Shown here one piece after another: positions 42,145-51,088 of a stretch of 64,000 nt of DNA; position 1 is the first letter of the stretch, and every line of letters starts with the position of its first letter. Source of the stretch: JAISGQ01 sp045534445 (GTDB taxonomy: Bacteria > Bacillota > Clostridia > Oscillospirales > Acutalibacteraceae); assembly GCA_045534445.1 (NCBI GenBank), contig JAZSJQ010000010.1, forward strand, positions 13,306-77,305, given 5' to 3'. The notes under the pieces were generated by a model, which saw only the letters and a list, made by a program, of their open reading frames with translations, did no database searches and had not been told where the DNA came from. The translations under genes were made by a program, and so were the position numbers.

Positions 42145-43221
42145 ATGAAACACATACTAAGCTTTTTAAACAGATTCTTCATTGACGGTCTGTCAGGTAT
42201 GGCTCTCGGTCTGTTCTGCACTCTTATCGCAGGTACTATCCTCGGTCAGATAGGCACGTTGATAGGCGTCAATACCACCGTAGGTTCTCTTGTAGTTGCA
42301 ATATCTACTGTTGCAAAACTCATCACCGGCGCAGGCATCGGTGTCGGTGTTGCCGTCAAACTCAAAGAGACTTCTCCTCTCGTTGTCACTGCCGCAGGTG
42401 TTTCCGGTATGATCGGTGCTTATGCAAACAACATACTCGGAGGTACTCTTATTTCTGAAGGTGCAATGATACTCAGAGGTCCCGGTGAACCTCTCGGCGC
42501 TTTTCTTGCCGCCTACGCAGCTATTGAGATTGCTCGTCTTGTCTCCGGCAAGACCGCAATGGATATCATCGTCACCCCCTTTATCGGAATCGCTGTAGGC
42601 GCAACTGTGGGACTCCTTCTCGGCTCTCCCATCTCTTCCTTTATGACCTATGTCGGCGGTCTCATCAACTGGGGTACTGTTCAGCAGCCTCTCCTCATGG
42701 GCATTGTCGTTTCAGTTCTCATGGGTATCGCTCTTACTCTGCCTATCAGCTCTGCTGCCATCGGCATTTCTCTCGGTCTCAGCGGAATTGCCGCCGGTGC
42801 CGCAGTTGTAGGCTGCTGTGCTCAGATGGTCGGCTTTGCTGTTGCAAGCTACAGAGAAAATAAGGTTGGCGGTCTTATTGCTCAGGGCGTAGGCACTTCC
42901 ATGATCCAGATACAGAACATCATCCGCCGTCCTCTTATCTGGTTCCCTGCTATTCTTTCAAGCGCTATCGTCGGTCCTCTCAGCACCTGTGTATTCAACC
43001 TCAAGTGCAATGCTACCGGTGCAGGTATGGGCACTTCCGGTCTTGTAGGTCCCATAATGACCTTCGATACCATGATGGCTGACGGACGCGGCACATGGGA
43101 AACTCTCGGAATTATTGCTCTTCTTGAGTTTGTTCTTCCCGCCATTCTCGCGCTTCTCTTCTCTGAGGGTATGCGCAAGCTGAATCTCATCAAGAGCGGC
43201 GACATGAAGCTTTCTTCTTAG
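42145..43221 (+). CDS. PTS EIIC-like membrane protein (PTS_EIIC_2 family)
   Basis: 358 residues, SD AAGGATG. About ten helices. FIDGLSGMALGLFCTLIAGTIL, TPFIGIAVGATVG, and the C-terminal VFNLKCNATGAGMGTSGLVGPIMTF are the marks of the PF13303 group of EIIC-like proteins. No EIIA, EIIB or HPr gene is near, as is usual in this group, which makes a true phosphotransfer role uncertain; it may be a solute or vitamin-type transporter. Single gene between its own promoter and terminator. Confidence 0.78.
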   Translation: MKHILSFLNRFFIDGLSGMALGLFCTLIAGTILGQIGTLIGVNTTVGSLVVAISTVAKLITGAGIGVGVAVKLKETSPLVVTAAGVSGMIGAYANNILGGTLISEGAMILRGPGEPLGAFLAAYAAIEIARLVSGKTAMDIIVTPFIGIAVGATVGLLLGSPISSFMTYVGGLINWGTVQQPLLMGIVVSVLMGIALTLPISSAAIGISLGLSGIAAGAAVVGCCAQMVGFAVASYRENKVGGLIAQGVGTSMIQIQNIIRRPLIWFPAILSSAIVGPLSTCVFNLKCNATGAGMGTSGLVGPIMTFDTMMADGRGTWETLGIIALLEFVLPAILALLFSEGMRKLNLIKSGDMKLSS

Positions 43222-43231
43222 TCTGACTTTT

Positions 43232-43262
43232 CACCCCGACAAAATTGTCGGGGTGTTTTTTT
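43232..43262 (+). terminator. Terminator of the EIIC-like gene
   Basis: Perfect 11-base stem (43232-43242 with 43245-43255) followed by seven Ts. Confidence 0.93.
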
Positions 43263-43271
43263 ATGTAACTG

Positions 43272-43300
43272 TTCACAACTCCGGAATAATGTGGTATAAT
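43272..43300 (+). promoter_or_regulatory. Promoter for the zinc-ribbon/birA operon
   Basis: -35 TTCACA (43272-43277), 17-base spacer, -10 TATAAT (43295-43300), preceding the first zinc-ribbon gene. Confidence 0.7.
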
Positions 43301-43344
43301 CTTTTCAATAAGCACCAATACAGTGTGGCAAAGGCGGGATTCAA

Positions 43345-44319
43345 ATGATCTGTCCCAAGTGCGGACGACGCACCTATAAAAATGAAATTATCTGTCCTAA
43401 ATGCGGTGCAGAGATGACTGCACGTCATACACCTCCTGTCGGCACCCCTCGGGTCCAGGTTAAACAACATGAGCCTGTGCATACTCCCGAACCTGTACAG
43501 GAGTATATTCCAGAAGCATATAATTACTCTATCCCCGACCCCGAACCGATTCAGGAGCCTGCAAGTTATTCGGCATCCGCTGTTCCGAGCGTGACTCCGA
43601 GCTATACTCCCGCACCTCCCCCAGTCCCAAAGGCTGCTCCTCCCGCGGCAAACGTTCCCGATTCTCCAAAAGAAGATCTTGATCGCACGCTTACCTTTGC
43701 TGCAATCAGGGAATCTTCTTCGGCTGAGACTGCCGCAGTTCGTGAATATAACCGCATGAAGGCACAGCTTCGCGAAAGCAGGGTATCAGACGATGCTTCG
43801 AAGGTCGTCCTCGACCGTCTCCCCGAGGGCTTTGTTTATGTAAAAATGTCCATTGATGATGCTGACCGTCTCAGCAAAAAGAAAAATATACCAAAGCCGC
43901 TTATCATGGCTGTTGCAGGAGCGGCAATCATTACTGTATTTCTTATAGTCCTGCTGCTTATCATCACCGGCACAGGCGGAAAGTCAACTCCTGCAATTGT
44001 CGGAAAATGGCAGGGTGAAATTGAACCTCTTCGCTTCGGCATAACCGGCATACCATTTACACGGGTTGACACCGTATGGGATTTTGACAAGGAAGGCAAT
44101 GTCAAAATCCTGCCTCAGGATTCAATGCTTGCAGGATACGATCTTGCAGGCACATACACACTTTCTGATGACGGTGACAATAAGAGTGTTCATCTTGATC
44201 TCGATTACTACGGCGAGAAAATTGCCGTCGATGTCATTTACAGCATTGATGCGGATAAAATGATTATTTCAAGCCGTGATCAGCCATCTCACACATATGA
44301 TTTTGAAAAGCTAAACTAA
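43345..44319 (+). CDS. Zinc-ribbon/one-helix exported-domain protein 1
   Basis: 324 residues. Cytosolic side: zinc ribbon CPKCGRRTYKNEIICPKCG (about 3-21), then a Pro/Glu-rich linker (about 30-105). Membrane helix about 192-212 (MAVAGAAIITVFLIVLLLI). Outside: a small beta domain (about 215-324) with GKWQGEIEP, VDTVWDFDKEGNVKI, GTYTLSDDGD, lipocalin-like strands similar to DUF5640-type domains. First of three paralogous genes plus birA; gap of 12 bases to the next. No catalytic motif is visible. Inference: the ribbon probably senses or binds something in the cytosol and signals to, or is regulated by, the outside domain. Confidence 0.72.
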   Translation: MICPKCGRRTYKNEIICPKCGAEMTARHTPPVGTPRVQVKQHEPVHTPEPVQEYIPEAYNYSIPDPEPIQEPASYSASAVPSVTPSYTPAPPPVPKAAPPAANVPDSPKEDLDRTLTFAAIRESSSAETAAVREYNRMKAQLRESRVSDDASKVVLDRLPEGFVYVKMSIDDADRLSKKKNIPKPLIMAVAGAAIITVFLIVLLLIITGTGGKSTPAIVGKWQGEIEPLRFGITGIPFTRVDTVWDFDKEGNVKILPQDSMLAGYDLAGTYTLSDDGDNKSVHLDLDYYGEKIAVDVIYSIDADKMIISSRDQPSHTYDFEKLN

Positions 44320-44331
44320 CGGGGTGATTTA

Positions 44332-45249
44332 ATGTTCTGTACAAAATGTTCTGCCGAAATGATGGAGGGCGATCTGTTCTGCCCTCACTGCGGTGCACCT
44401 CAGAAAATTCGAAACGGCGCAAAGATCGATGAAGATATCATAAGAAAAACCGCTTCTACAGTGGATTTAACTCCCGATGATGATTATATTCCTCCCGAGG
44501 AACGTGAATTTATCGGACAGCACAGAAAATATGATTCTGAGCTTGAAGAAACATACAGCGGCTATTATGAAAGCGTTGAAGAAACAAAACGCAAAAAAAG
44601 ATCGGGCTGCTTCCTGAGATTCCTTCTTATAGCTTTATTTTCTGTATTGATTATCACTGTTCTCCTATGCGGCATATTGCTTATCAGGGGCGAAAACCCC
44701 ATTGATTACGCCAAAAGCATCTGGAAATCAATCATATCTGTTTCCGAAACTGATGTATCGGTAACAGACACCTCTTCCTCGACCGATATATTCACCACCA
44801 CGACCACCACTACAACATCTGAGACAACGACTACTACAACTACTATGTTTACTACAAAAAAGACCACAACTACCACCAAAAAGACCACAACCACCACAAA
44901 GCCCACAACTACCGCACCCGCCATCGGCAAACTTGTCCGTGAAACTTCTGTCGGCAGCTGGAAGGCTGATATTTCCGCACTGAATATTTCCGTTATCGGC
45001 TCAAAGGTCAAGACCATCAATATCAAGATCGACAAAAACGGAAATGCTGATGTTAATTTCAAGGTCGGTTTTGTTACTGTCAAAACCACAGGCTCATTCA
45101 CCGTTAAGGACGACGGCAGAACTGACCTTATAATCAAAGTCCCCTATTCCAGCGATACTATCACAGTAGTCGGCTATTCAAAGGTAGTCAACAACAATCA
45201 GATAGTATTCCGCTGTTCTGAAGGCGACATCACTCTTAACAGGAAATAA
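44332..45249 (+). CDS. Zinc-ribbon/one-helix protein 2 with Thr-rich linker
   Basis: 305 residues. Zinc ribbon CTKCSAEMMEGDLFCPHCG (about 3-21), acidic segment (about 40-85), membrane helix about 92-115 (FLRFLLIALFSVLIITVLLCG), a long Thr/Lys stretch (about 150-200), and an outside beta domain (about 203-305) with VGSWKADIS, IKIDKNGNADVNFKVG and TGSFTVKDDGR. Same layout as the previous and next genes, so a tandem family. The linker resembles those between domains of exported Ruminococcus proteins, but no enzyme domain follows. Function unknown. Confidence 0.72.
   Translation: MFCTKCSAEMMEGDLFCPHCGAPQKIRNGAKIDEDIIRKTASTVDLTPDDDYIPPEEREFIGQHRKYDSELEETYSGYYESVEETKRKKRSGCFLRFLLIALFSVLIITVLLCGILLIRGENPIDYAKSIWKSIISVSETDVSVTDTSSSTDIFTTTTTTTTSETTTTTTTMFTTKKTTTTTKKTTTTTKPTTTAPAIGKLVRETSVGSWKADISALNISVIGSKVKTINIKIDKNGNADVNFKVGFVTVKTTGSFTVKDDGRTDLIIKVPYSSDTITVVGYSKVVNNNQIVFRCSEGDITLNRK
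44787..44925 (+). repeat. Thr-codon repeat in the linker of protein 2
   Basis: A run of ACN codons with repeated AAAAAGACCACAAC-like units (44870-44910) encodes KKTTTTTKKTTTTTKP. Low-complexity DNA of this type can change length by slippage. Confidence 0.7.
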
Positions 45250-45266
45250 CCGCGGAGGCTGAAAAG

Positions 45267-45887
45267 ATGCGTTGTGCTTTATGCGGCGGTGAAATTGACA
45301 GCAGAACAAAAAAGTGTTCCGTTTGCGGCGAATGCTGGGGTGGCGGAAACAGAGGAATCGCTCAGGAGGTCTCCCGTGAAATTGACACTTCCGATGAAAG
45401 CTTTCGCGAACCGTCATTCCTGTCACGATGTGCGGATAACATCGGAAAGGCTCTCTCCGCTGTAGACAAGGCTATTGTCCGCAGTACGGGAAAAGCTGCG
45501 TCTTCTCTGAAGCTCAAAACAACTGCACGGCAGAATCGGACTGTTGCATACGGAATCATACTCTTTCTGATTGCTGCAGTTATTATCGTATCTGCTGTCA
45601 GCTGTGCCTTAAACAGAAGGCACGAGCTGTGCGGTACATGGGTTTCTTCTGAATCGGGCGGCTCGGTCGCTATTGAGTTTTCACCCGACGGAGAGGTCAG
45701 TCTGCTTATTATCAGCGGTGAAACGGAAAAAGTCTACCGCCACGGAACCTACACCGCAGACGGTGATCTTCTCAAACTTCACTATGATGACGGTGAATCT
45801 ATAACTTTCACCTTCAGTATCGACGGCAATTCCGCCGTGTTCACTCTGCTGTCAACAGGTGAATCCCAGACCTATCAAAGAAAATGA
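45267..45887 (+). CDS. Zinc-ribbon/one-helix protein 3
   Basis: 206 residues. Short ribbon-like CALCGGEIDSRTKKCSVCG (about 3-21), basic region, membrane helix about 92-113 (GIILFLIAAVIIVSAVSCAL), and an outside beta domain (about 118-206) with CGTWVSSESGGSVAIEFSPDG, GTYTADGDLLKLHYDDGE and VFTLLSTGESQTY. The domain has the same strand pattern (G-W..., F--DG, GTY--DGD) as the preceding two, so they are paralogues. Ends 10 bases before the TTG start of birA. Confidence 0.72.
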   Translation: MRCALCGGEIDSRTKKCSVCGECWGGGNRGIAQEVSREIDTSDESFREPSFLSRCADNIGKALSAVDKAIVRSTGKAASSLKLKTTARQNRTVAYGIILFLIAAVIIVSAVSCALNRRHELCGTWVSSESGGSVAIEFSPDGEVSLLIISGETEKVYRHGTYTADGDLLKLHYDDGESITFTFSIDGNSAVFTLLSTGESQTYQRK

Positions 45888-45897
45888 GGATATTATC

Positions 45898-46680
45898 TTG
45901 ATCAGTACTGACAGACTTTGCGAAGAAAAAATACAAGGAGCGCTGACCGGGCGGGCAAGTGCTGTACGAATAGAGTGCAGAAATGAGGTCACTTCTACAA
46001 ACAGCATTCTGAAAGAGCCCTCTTATGACCGCGAATGCGCTCTTATCGCACTTTCCCAGACCGCAGGACGGGGCAGACTCGGCAGAAGCTTCTTCTCCCC
46101 TCATGACAGCGGACTTTATCTGAGTCTGCGGTTCAAGCCGTCTGTTCCGCTCGATAAATATATTCTTCTGACTCCTGCCGCTGCAGTTGCCGCCTGCCAT
46201 GCAATTGAATCTGTCAGCGGAAAAAGCCCTCAGATAAAATGGGTCAATGACCTTATTTCAGACAACAGAAAGATATGCGGTATTCTTACTGAGATCATTA
46301 CTTCTCCCAACATAAGCGCAAATGTAATTGTGGGAATCGGAATAAATGTCTATTCTCCGCAAGGCGGCTTTCCCGATGAGCTTTCGACTATTGCAGGTCA
46401 TATTTTTGATGAACCTCGGGAAAATCTCAGAAATAACCTTGCCGCTGCCTTTATCAACAGCTTCTTAGAGCTGTGCGACAATATCGACAGCTCTTCATTC
46501 ATTGATGAATACAGAAAAAGAAGCTGCGTTATCGGAAGAAGAATAAACGTCATCCGTGCCGATACGGTGCGGTCTGCTCTGGCGCTGGATATAGACAGCG
46601 AATGCAGACTGATGGTTCAATACGATGACGGCACGAAGGAAGCACTTCAATCCGGAGAAATAAGCATAAGAGCTATATAA
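45898..46680 (+). CDS. birA: Biotin-acetyl-CoA-carboxylase ligase (no HTH domain)
   Basis: 260 residues taking TTG at 45898, which has GAGGAT 7 bases upstream; the longer GTG at 45859 overlaps the previous gene without SD. AGRGRLGRSFFSPHDSGLYL (G-R-G-R-x-G-R), IKWVNDLI (K-W-x-N-D) and CGILTEI are the catalytic motifs, and VGIGINVYS is the biotin/AMP site. C-terminal domain about 215-260. It lacks the DNA-binding N-terminal domain, so it is a plain enzyme. Co-transcribed with three zinc-ribbon genes. Confidence 0.93.
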   Translation: MISTDRLCEEKIQGALTGRASAVRIECRNEVTSTNSILKEPSYDRECALIALSQTAGRGRLGRSFFSPHDSGLYLSLRFKPSVPLDKYILLTPAAAVAACHAIESVSGKSPQIKWVNDLISDNRKICGILTEIITSPNISANVIVGIGINVYSPQGGFPDELSTIAGHIFDEPRENLRNNLAAAFINSFLELCDNIDSSSFIDEYRKRSCVIGRRINVIRADTVRSALALDIDSECRLMVQYDDGTKEALQSGEISIRAI

Positions 46681-46710
46681 CGAAATTCGTTATATAGCTC
46701 CTTTTTATTT
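46671..46710. terminator. Terminator overlapping the birA stop
   Basis: Perfect 14-base inverted repeat (46671-46684 with 46686-46699) followed by Ts on the plus strand; the birA stop is inside the left arm. Confidence 0.85.
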
Positions 46711-48244
46711 ACATAAGAGGTGCGAAAAGTCTGAAAATATTCTGAATCAGACGAACAAATACATTATATCGGCAGGCTTCCGCTGTTATTTCCTCACACT
46801 TTTCAAGTGTACTTTCAAATTCGTCTCTGACCTGCCCTACTGCAGTGCTTTTGCACATCCATGCGGCACATTCAAAATGCAGATACAGACTTCTGTAATC
46901 CATGTTGATCGTACCGACTACAGCAGTCTCGTCGTCTGACACAAAGGTTTTCGAATGAATAAAGCCCTCGGAATACTCATATATTCTGACGCCTGCTTCT
47001 ATAAGCTCGCGGTAATATGACCTTGTGGTCATATGAACATACCACTTATCCCACTTATGAGGGGTGATTATGCGCACATCAACGCCGCTTTCTGCCGCAA
47101 GGGCAAGCTCTGCTACCACGCTGTCATCAACAACAAGATAAGGCGTGCATATATACAGATACTTTTTTGCACTGCTTATCATGTGCATATAAACACGCGC
47201 ACTGACATTTTCATCGTCAAGAGGACTGTCTGCATAAGGTATCACCCAGCCGTCATCAGGCTCACTGCACGTTTCTTCGCCCCATGGATAGAAGCACTTA
47301 TAATCCTCCGATGAATTATTCGCCAGTGCCCACATTCTAAGGAATGTAAGAGTAAAACTCCATGCAGCTTCACCGCGCAGAAGAAGCGCTGCGTCCTTCC
47401 AGACTCCAAACTTTTCCACTGCATTTATATATTCATCCGCAAGATTGACTCCGCCTGTTATGGCACTTTTGCCGTCAACAACTGCAATCTTTCTGTGGTC
47501 GCGGTTGTTTTGTATGGTTCCGAGCAAGGGTCTGAAAGGATTGAACACTGTACACTTTATTCCGCTTTCTGCAAGCTGCTTTGGATAATTTGCAGGCAGA
47601 CGCAGAAAACAGCCCATGTCGTCATACAGAATGCGAACCTCCACTCCCCGCTTCGCTTTTTCCTTCAGAACTTCAAGTATGGAATTCCACATTACCCCTT
47701 CTTCGATAATAAAAAACTCCATAAAAATATATTTTTCTGCTTTTTCAAGCTCGCTGAGAAGAACTTCAAGCATACGCTCTCCCGACGGGAGAAATTCTGT
47801 TGCTGTGCTTTTATAGACAGGAAACCCCACCGTATTCTGCAGGTAATTTATCTGTCGCGAATGCGCCTCTATCTCCTTTATTGCTTCTGCTCTTCTGTCT
47901 CCCTGCATCAGGTACAGGTCTCTGCTCACGTTTTCGATCTTATCAAGCCGCTTTGCATATCTTCTGTTCGCTTCCTGAAAATGCACATGAAGATAAAACA
48001 GTCCTCCGAAAACCGGGAACAGCAGTATAAGAAACACCCATGTGAGCTTATATGCTCCTATCTCACGCTTGACTACGATATGCAGTGATACCGCAAGGCT
48101 TGTAAGATTGAATAATACCGAAAGAACCTTTGAATATACACTGCCGCTGTAAAGCAGCAATACAAAAGCACCAAGCTGAGCAAGGATTATCAGTGCTACA
48201 ATTATCCTTCTTCTGAACAACGCCCGAAACCATTTACGTTTCAT
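46709..48244 (-). CDS. cls: Cardiolipin synthase
   Basis: 511 residues. Two membrane helices at the N-terminus (about 13-35 and 40-60), then two phospholipase D motifs: NRDHRKIAVVDGKSAITGG (about 235-253) and EGFIHSKTFVSDDETAVVG (about 415-435), each with HKD-type His-Lys-Asp. Joins two phosphatidylglycerol molecules into cardiolipin at the membrane. 11 bases after the fourth zinc-ribbon gene, so the two are co-transcribed. Confidence 0.94.
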   Translation of the reverse strand: MKRKWFRALFRRRIIVALIILAQLGAFVLLLYSGSVYSKVLSVLFNLTSLAVSLHIVVKREIGAYKLTWVFLILLFPVFGGLFYLHVHFQEANRRYAKRLDKIENVSRDLYLMQGDRRAEAIKEIEAHSRQINYLQNTVGFPVYKSTATEFLPSGERMLEVLLSELEKAEKYIFMEFFIIEEGVMWNSILEVLKEKAKRGVEVRILYDDMGCFLRLPANYPKQLAESGIKCTVFNPFRPLLGTIQNNRDHRKIAVVDGKSAITGGVNLADEYINAVEKFGVWKDAALLLRGEAAWSFTLTFLRMWALANNSSEDYKCFYPWGEETCSEPDDGWVIPYADSPLDDENVSARVYMHMISSAKKYLYICTPYLVVDDSVVAELALAAESGVDVRIITPHKWDKWYVHMTTRSYYRELIEAGVRIYEYSEGFIHSKTFVSDDETAVVGTINMDYRSLYLHFECAAWMCKSTAVGQVRDEFESTLEKCEEITAEACRYNVFVRLIQNIFRLFAPLM

Positions 48245-48255
48245 TTCTTTCCTTT

Positions 48256-49449
48256 CTACATCGCAGATTTGCCGCTTCTGCTGTTTCTGATTGCATACTC
48301 CCGTCCTGTTTCTTTGCCGTCAGCCGTAAGAATGCTTTCAAATGCATACCAATCGCCGCTTACTCCCGTTATTTCTATCCGGGACGAATACGGGAATACG
48401 CTTGCAACATCTGTTCCGGTATGCTCTATGCGGTAAACAACACTGCCGTTTTCTGTCTTTACCGCAAGGCACATCCATGTGTCATTTGCGGCAACAGAGG
48501 TGATTTCACCTCCTGTTATTCCCTTTATATCCCACTTTACAAGTTCCTTACCGTCGGTATCATATCTTACAAGCCTGCTGCCCTCTGCACCGTCCGGGAT
48601 TACTGCATAAATGTATCCGCCGCCAAGCTCATAGTCATATATTCCGCTTACATTGAGCTTTCCGTCTTCTCCGTCAGTATTTACAGAGTGCAGATCATAA
48701 CCGATATCCGTACCCGAAACGGTGTAATAAATCCTGCCATTCATGTAGCCGAAGTCATATCCGCTTCCGCTGAGTATCGGCGTCTCTGCATACAACGTCG
48801 TAAGCTTAGAGCCGTTCTCTGTGAGATAATAATACAATTCTCTCTCAGCCACAAAATATCCGAGAGTGTAATTTTCATCAGACGAGAAATCAAGTACCTT
48901 TTCCGCAAGATCACTACCCGAAACAGGAGTTTTTCCAAGCTCAATGCGCTTTATGATATTGCCCTCTCTGAAGTATAGATACTTGTCGTCAGACTGCAAA
49001 TCAGATGCACTGGCGCTTTCATAGATGCTGCGGTAGGTTTCATCGCCGCCGCGACTCATGATCGTACCTTCTGAGATATAATAAAGGGTATCTCCCACGG
49101 CATACTGAGCCGATGGCTCACGGGAGTTCTCCTTCACTTCATATTTTGCCTTTGCTTCTTTTCCTCCGCACGAGGAGCAACTGCATGAACATGAGCTGAT
49201 TCCTATGCTCAGAAGGAGTATGATACCGATGATAAGCAGCGGTACAGCAAGATAAAGTCTCCAATCTCTTCTCGCAGACATCTTTATGTTGTATATCACA
49301 TCGCTTATCCATTCAACAAAGGGATTTACATCTACACCGGACTGCGATGAAAGAGTGATTCCGCCTCTCTTCTTTCTTATAAGTGTCCCGCAATTCGGGC
49401 AGGCTTTGCGGCCTTCACTGATAACCGCATGGCATCTTTTACATCTCAT
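48256..49449 (-). CDS. Zinc-ribbon/one-helix protein 4 with beta-propeller-like domain
   Basis: 397 residues from ATG at 49449 behind GGGGTG. Zinc ribbon CKRCHAVISEGRKACPNCG (about 3-21), membrane helix about 70-92 (LYLAVPLLIIGIILLLSIG) followed by a Cys-rich patch (CSCSCSSCGGKE), then an outside domain of about 300 residues built from repeated strand pairs (GDTLYYISEGTIM, DKYLYFREGNII, ERELYYYLTENG, NGRIYYTVSGTD, GGYIYAVIPDG), like DUF5050-type propeller proteins. Same ribbon-helix-exterior plan as the genes at 43345-45887 but with a different exterior. Shares an operon with cls. Confidence 0.75.
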   Translation of the reverse strand: MRCKRCHAVISEGRKACPNCGTLIRKKRGGITLSSQSGVDVNPFVEWISDVIYNIKMSARRDWRLYLAVPLLIIGIILLLSIGISSCSCSCSSCGGKEAKAKYEVKENSREPSAQYAVGDTLYYISEGTIMSRGGDETYRSIYESASASDLQSDDKYLYFREGNIIKRIELGKTPVSGSDLAEKVLDFSSDENYTLGYFVAERELYYYLTENGSKLTTLYAETPILSGSGYDFGYMNGRIYYTVSGTDIGYDLHSVNTDGEDGKLNVSGIYDYELGGGYIYAVIPDGAEGSRLVRYDTDGKELVKWDIKGITGGEITSVAANDTWMCLAVKTENGSVVYRIEHTGTDVASVFPYSSRIEITGVSGDWYAFESILTADGKETGREYAIRNSRSGKSAM

Positions 49450-49488
49450 TTCAATACACCCCAAAGGAATTTTCTTATATATTTAAAA

Positions 49489-49517
49489 ATTATAGCATAT
49501 CTAATATATACTATCAA
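49489..49517 (-). promoter_or_regulatory. Promoter for the zinc-ribbon-4/cls operon
   Basis: Minus strand: -35 TTGATA (49512-49517), 17-base spacer, -10 TATAAT (49489-49494) with extended TG. Confidence 0.7.
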
Positions 49518-49578
49518 CGAAAATCTTCTTAAAGATTATTATATTCCTGTCCTTCCTTATTTTGACCTCAAAGTATAA

Positions 49579-49607
49579 TTGACGAAAAACAGGATAAGGA
49601 GTATAAT
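49579..49607 (+). promoter_or_regulatory. Promoter for the small membrane protein/AEC operon
   Basis: -35 TTGACG (49579-49584), 17-base spacer, -10 TATAAT (49602-49607). Confidence 0.65.
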
Positions 49608-49640
49608 AAATAAGTTAAATACACTTTTGTGAGGTGCCTT

Positions 49641-49994
49641 ATGGAATCAAAGGATTATCTGCTCATCGGCGTATGCGTTATTGCCGCATTGCTTCTTTTT
49701 GTCAGAATGGCCAAAGAAAACAAGGTTTTCATCGGCGCAGGCATTCTGTGCCTGCTCTACGGCGGCTATCATGCAGCTCAGGCTTTTCTTGACAGTAATA
49801 CCGTAAATATTCTCGGCTGGGTTCTGCGCGGTATTGCTGTTATCATGCTTATCTGGATGTTCACCGTGCTTTCTCAGGAACGCGCAAAGAAAAACCGGCA
49901 GGCAGCCGAAAACACTGACACTCCTGCAGAAGAAGCCGAGTCCACCGAAGGAGATACTATCGAAGAAGAGGCTGTAAATACCGATGCTGAATAA
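49641..49994 (+). CDS. Small membrane protein of unknown function
   Basis: 117 residues from ATG at 49641 (GAGGTG 4 bases upstream). Three hydrophobic stretches (about 6-20, 29-46, 57-78) and an acidic C-terminal tail (TPAEEAESTEGDTIEEE). No family recognised. It overlaps the AEC transporter start by 11 bases, so they are translated together and may form one complex. Confidence 0.75.
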   Translation: MESKDYLLIGVCVIAALLLFVRMAKENKVFIGAGILCLLYGGYHAAQAFLDSNTVNILGWVLRGIAVIMLIWMFTVLSQERAKKNRQAAENTDTPAEEAESTEGDTIEEEAVNTDAE

Positions 49995-50910
49995 TATTAT
50001 TACTGTTGCCTCTCAGGCTTTATCTCTGTTTCTGATGATGGCTGTGGGCTTCGTGCTCTACAAAATCAAGTGGTTTTCAGATAAGGGTGTTCAAGAGCTT
50101 ACTACAATCCTTTTGTATGTTGCAACGCCTTGCGTTATGATCTCATCACTTGAGCGCGAATTTGACGGCGCTCTTGCTTTTCAGCTTCTGTATATGGCTG
50201 CAGGATCTGTCATTTTTATCGGCGGCACATATCTTATGTCTTTGCTTCTTTACAGAAAACAGCCTAAAGACGATAGATGTGTGCTTCGCAATGCTCTCGC
50301 ACTTACCAACGGCGGTTTCATGGGTATCCCTCTTGCAGGCGCCGTCTGCGGTGCTGAGGGGGTATTGTTTGCATCGATCTATGTCTGCATATTCACTCTG
50401 TTCCAGTGGGTTGTCGGTTACACCTCCATGTCAGGTAAAATGAGCCTGCGAAAGGTTCTTCTTAACCCCGGCACTGTCGGGCTTACCGTCGGAGTGCTGA
50501 TTTTCGTTTTCTCACTCCCCCTTCCCACTCCTGTCAGCACTGCTGTCGGTATGCTTGCAGACGTCAACTCCCCTCTTGCAATGGTTATAATCGGCGCACA
50601 TCTTGCAAAGGCAGACCTTCTCGCCTCTCTGCGCGACGTTCGAGTTTATTCCGTTTCTATCGTCAGACTTATACTGCTTCCCCTTATTGTTCTTGCACTT
50701 CTGCTTATTGTTCCCGTTCCCTTTACCTTAACGGGGAAAACCACTCTGCTGATAGAAGCAGCGGCACCTACCGCTGCCGCTGTAACAATGCTCGCGGGTC
50801 TTTGCAACAGAAATTCTCAGCTTGCAAGCAGCCTTGTTGCTGTAACTACCGTCCTTTCAATAATTACCATGCCGGTAATTATTGCACTTGGACAGACTCT
50901 GTTTGTGTGA
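49984..50910 (+). CDS. AEC-family (auxin-efflux-carrier-like) transporter
   Basis: 308 residues, ten helices in two five-helix repeats. MAVGFVLYKIKWFSDKGVQELTT, YVATPCVMISSL, NALALTNGGFMGIPLAGAV and the second-repeat IEAAAPTAAAVTMLAG are the usual AEC/MdcF motifs. Moves small organic acids such as malate or malonate in relatives; substrate here unknown. Confidence 0.92.
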   Translation: MLNNIITVASQALSLFLMMAVGFVLYKIKWFSDKGVQELTTILLYVATPCVMISSLEREFDGALAFQLLYMAAGSVIFIGGTYLMSLLLYRKQPKDDRCVLRNALALTNGGFMGIPLAGAVCGAEGVLFASIYVCIFTLFQWVVGYTSMSGKMSLRKVLLNPGTVGLTVGVLIFVFSLPLPTPVSTAVGMLADVNSPLAMVIIGAHLAKADLLASLRDVRVYSVSIVRLILLPLIVLALLLIVPVPFTLTGKTTLLIEAAAPTAAAVTMLAGLCNRNSQLASSLVAVTTVLSIITMPVIIALGQTLFV

Positions 50911-50942
50911 CTCTTTATCGGTAAACTGAATATTATGTAAGG

Positions 50943-51088
50943 AAGCATTCGTCGGGGCATCGAATGCTTTCAGTTACGCGCACGGATGCAGCACAGCGCT
51001 CCATTATCGACTGCCTGTGTCCGCCGCTTAAAATATGCCGCCGCAGGCATTTTCCGCGGCGGCAGGACGATTGTCTGTTTTTCGGACA
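50943..51088 (+). other. Structured 5' leader before the phosphatase gene
   Basis: Three hairpins in about 145 bases: AAGCATTCG (50943-50951) with CGAATGCTT (50961-50969); GCCGCCGC (51037-51044) with GCGGCGGC (51056-51063); TGTCTG (51072-51077) with CGGACA (51083-51088). A second CCGCCGC (51021-51027) could compete for the same GCGGCGG, so two alternative folds exist. No protein-coding character is seen. Not matched by me to a known riboswitch. Confidence 0.45.

Noticed and set aside
44706..45137. Val-rich frame opposite the Thr-linker gene
   Set aside because: Caused by the complement of ACN codons (GTN); no start context.
46671..46699. Perfect 14-base palindrome as possible protein-binding site
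   Set aside because: Followed by a T-tract at the end of birA; a terminator explains it better.
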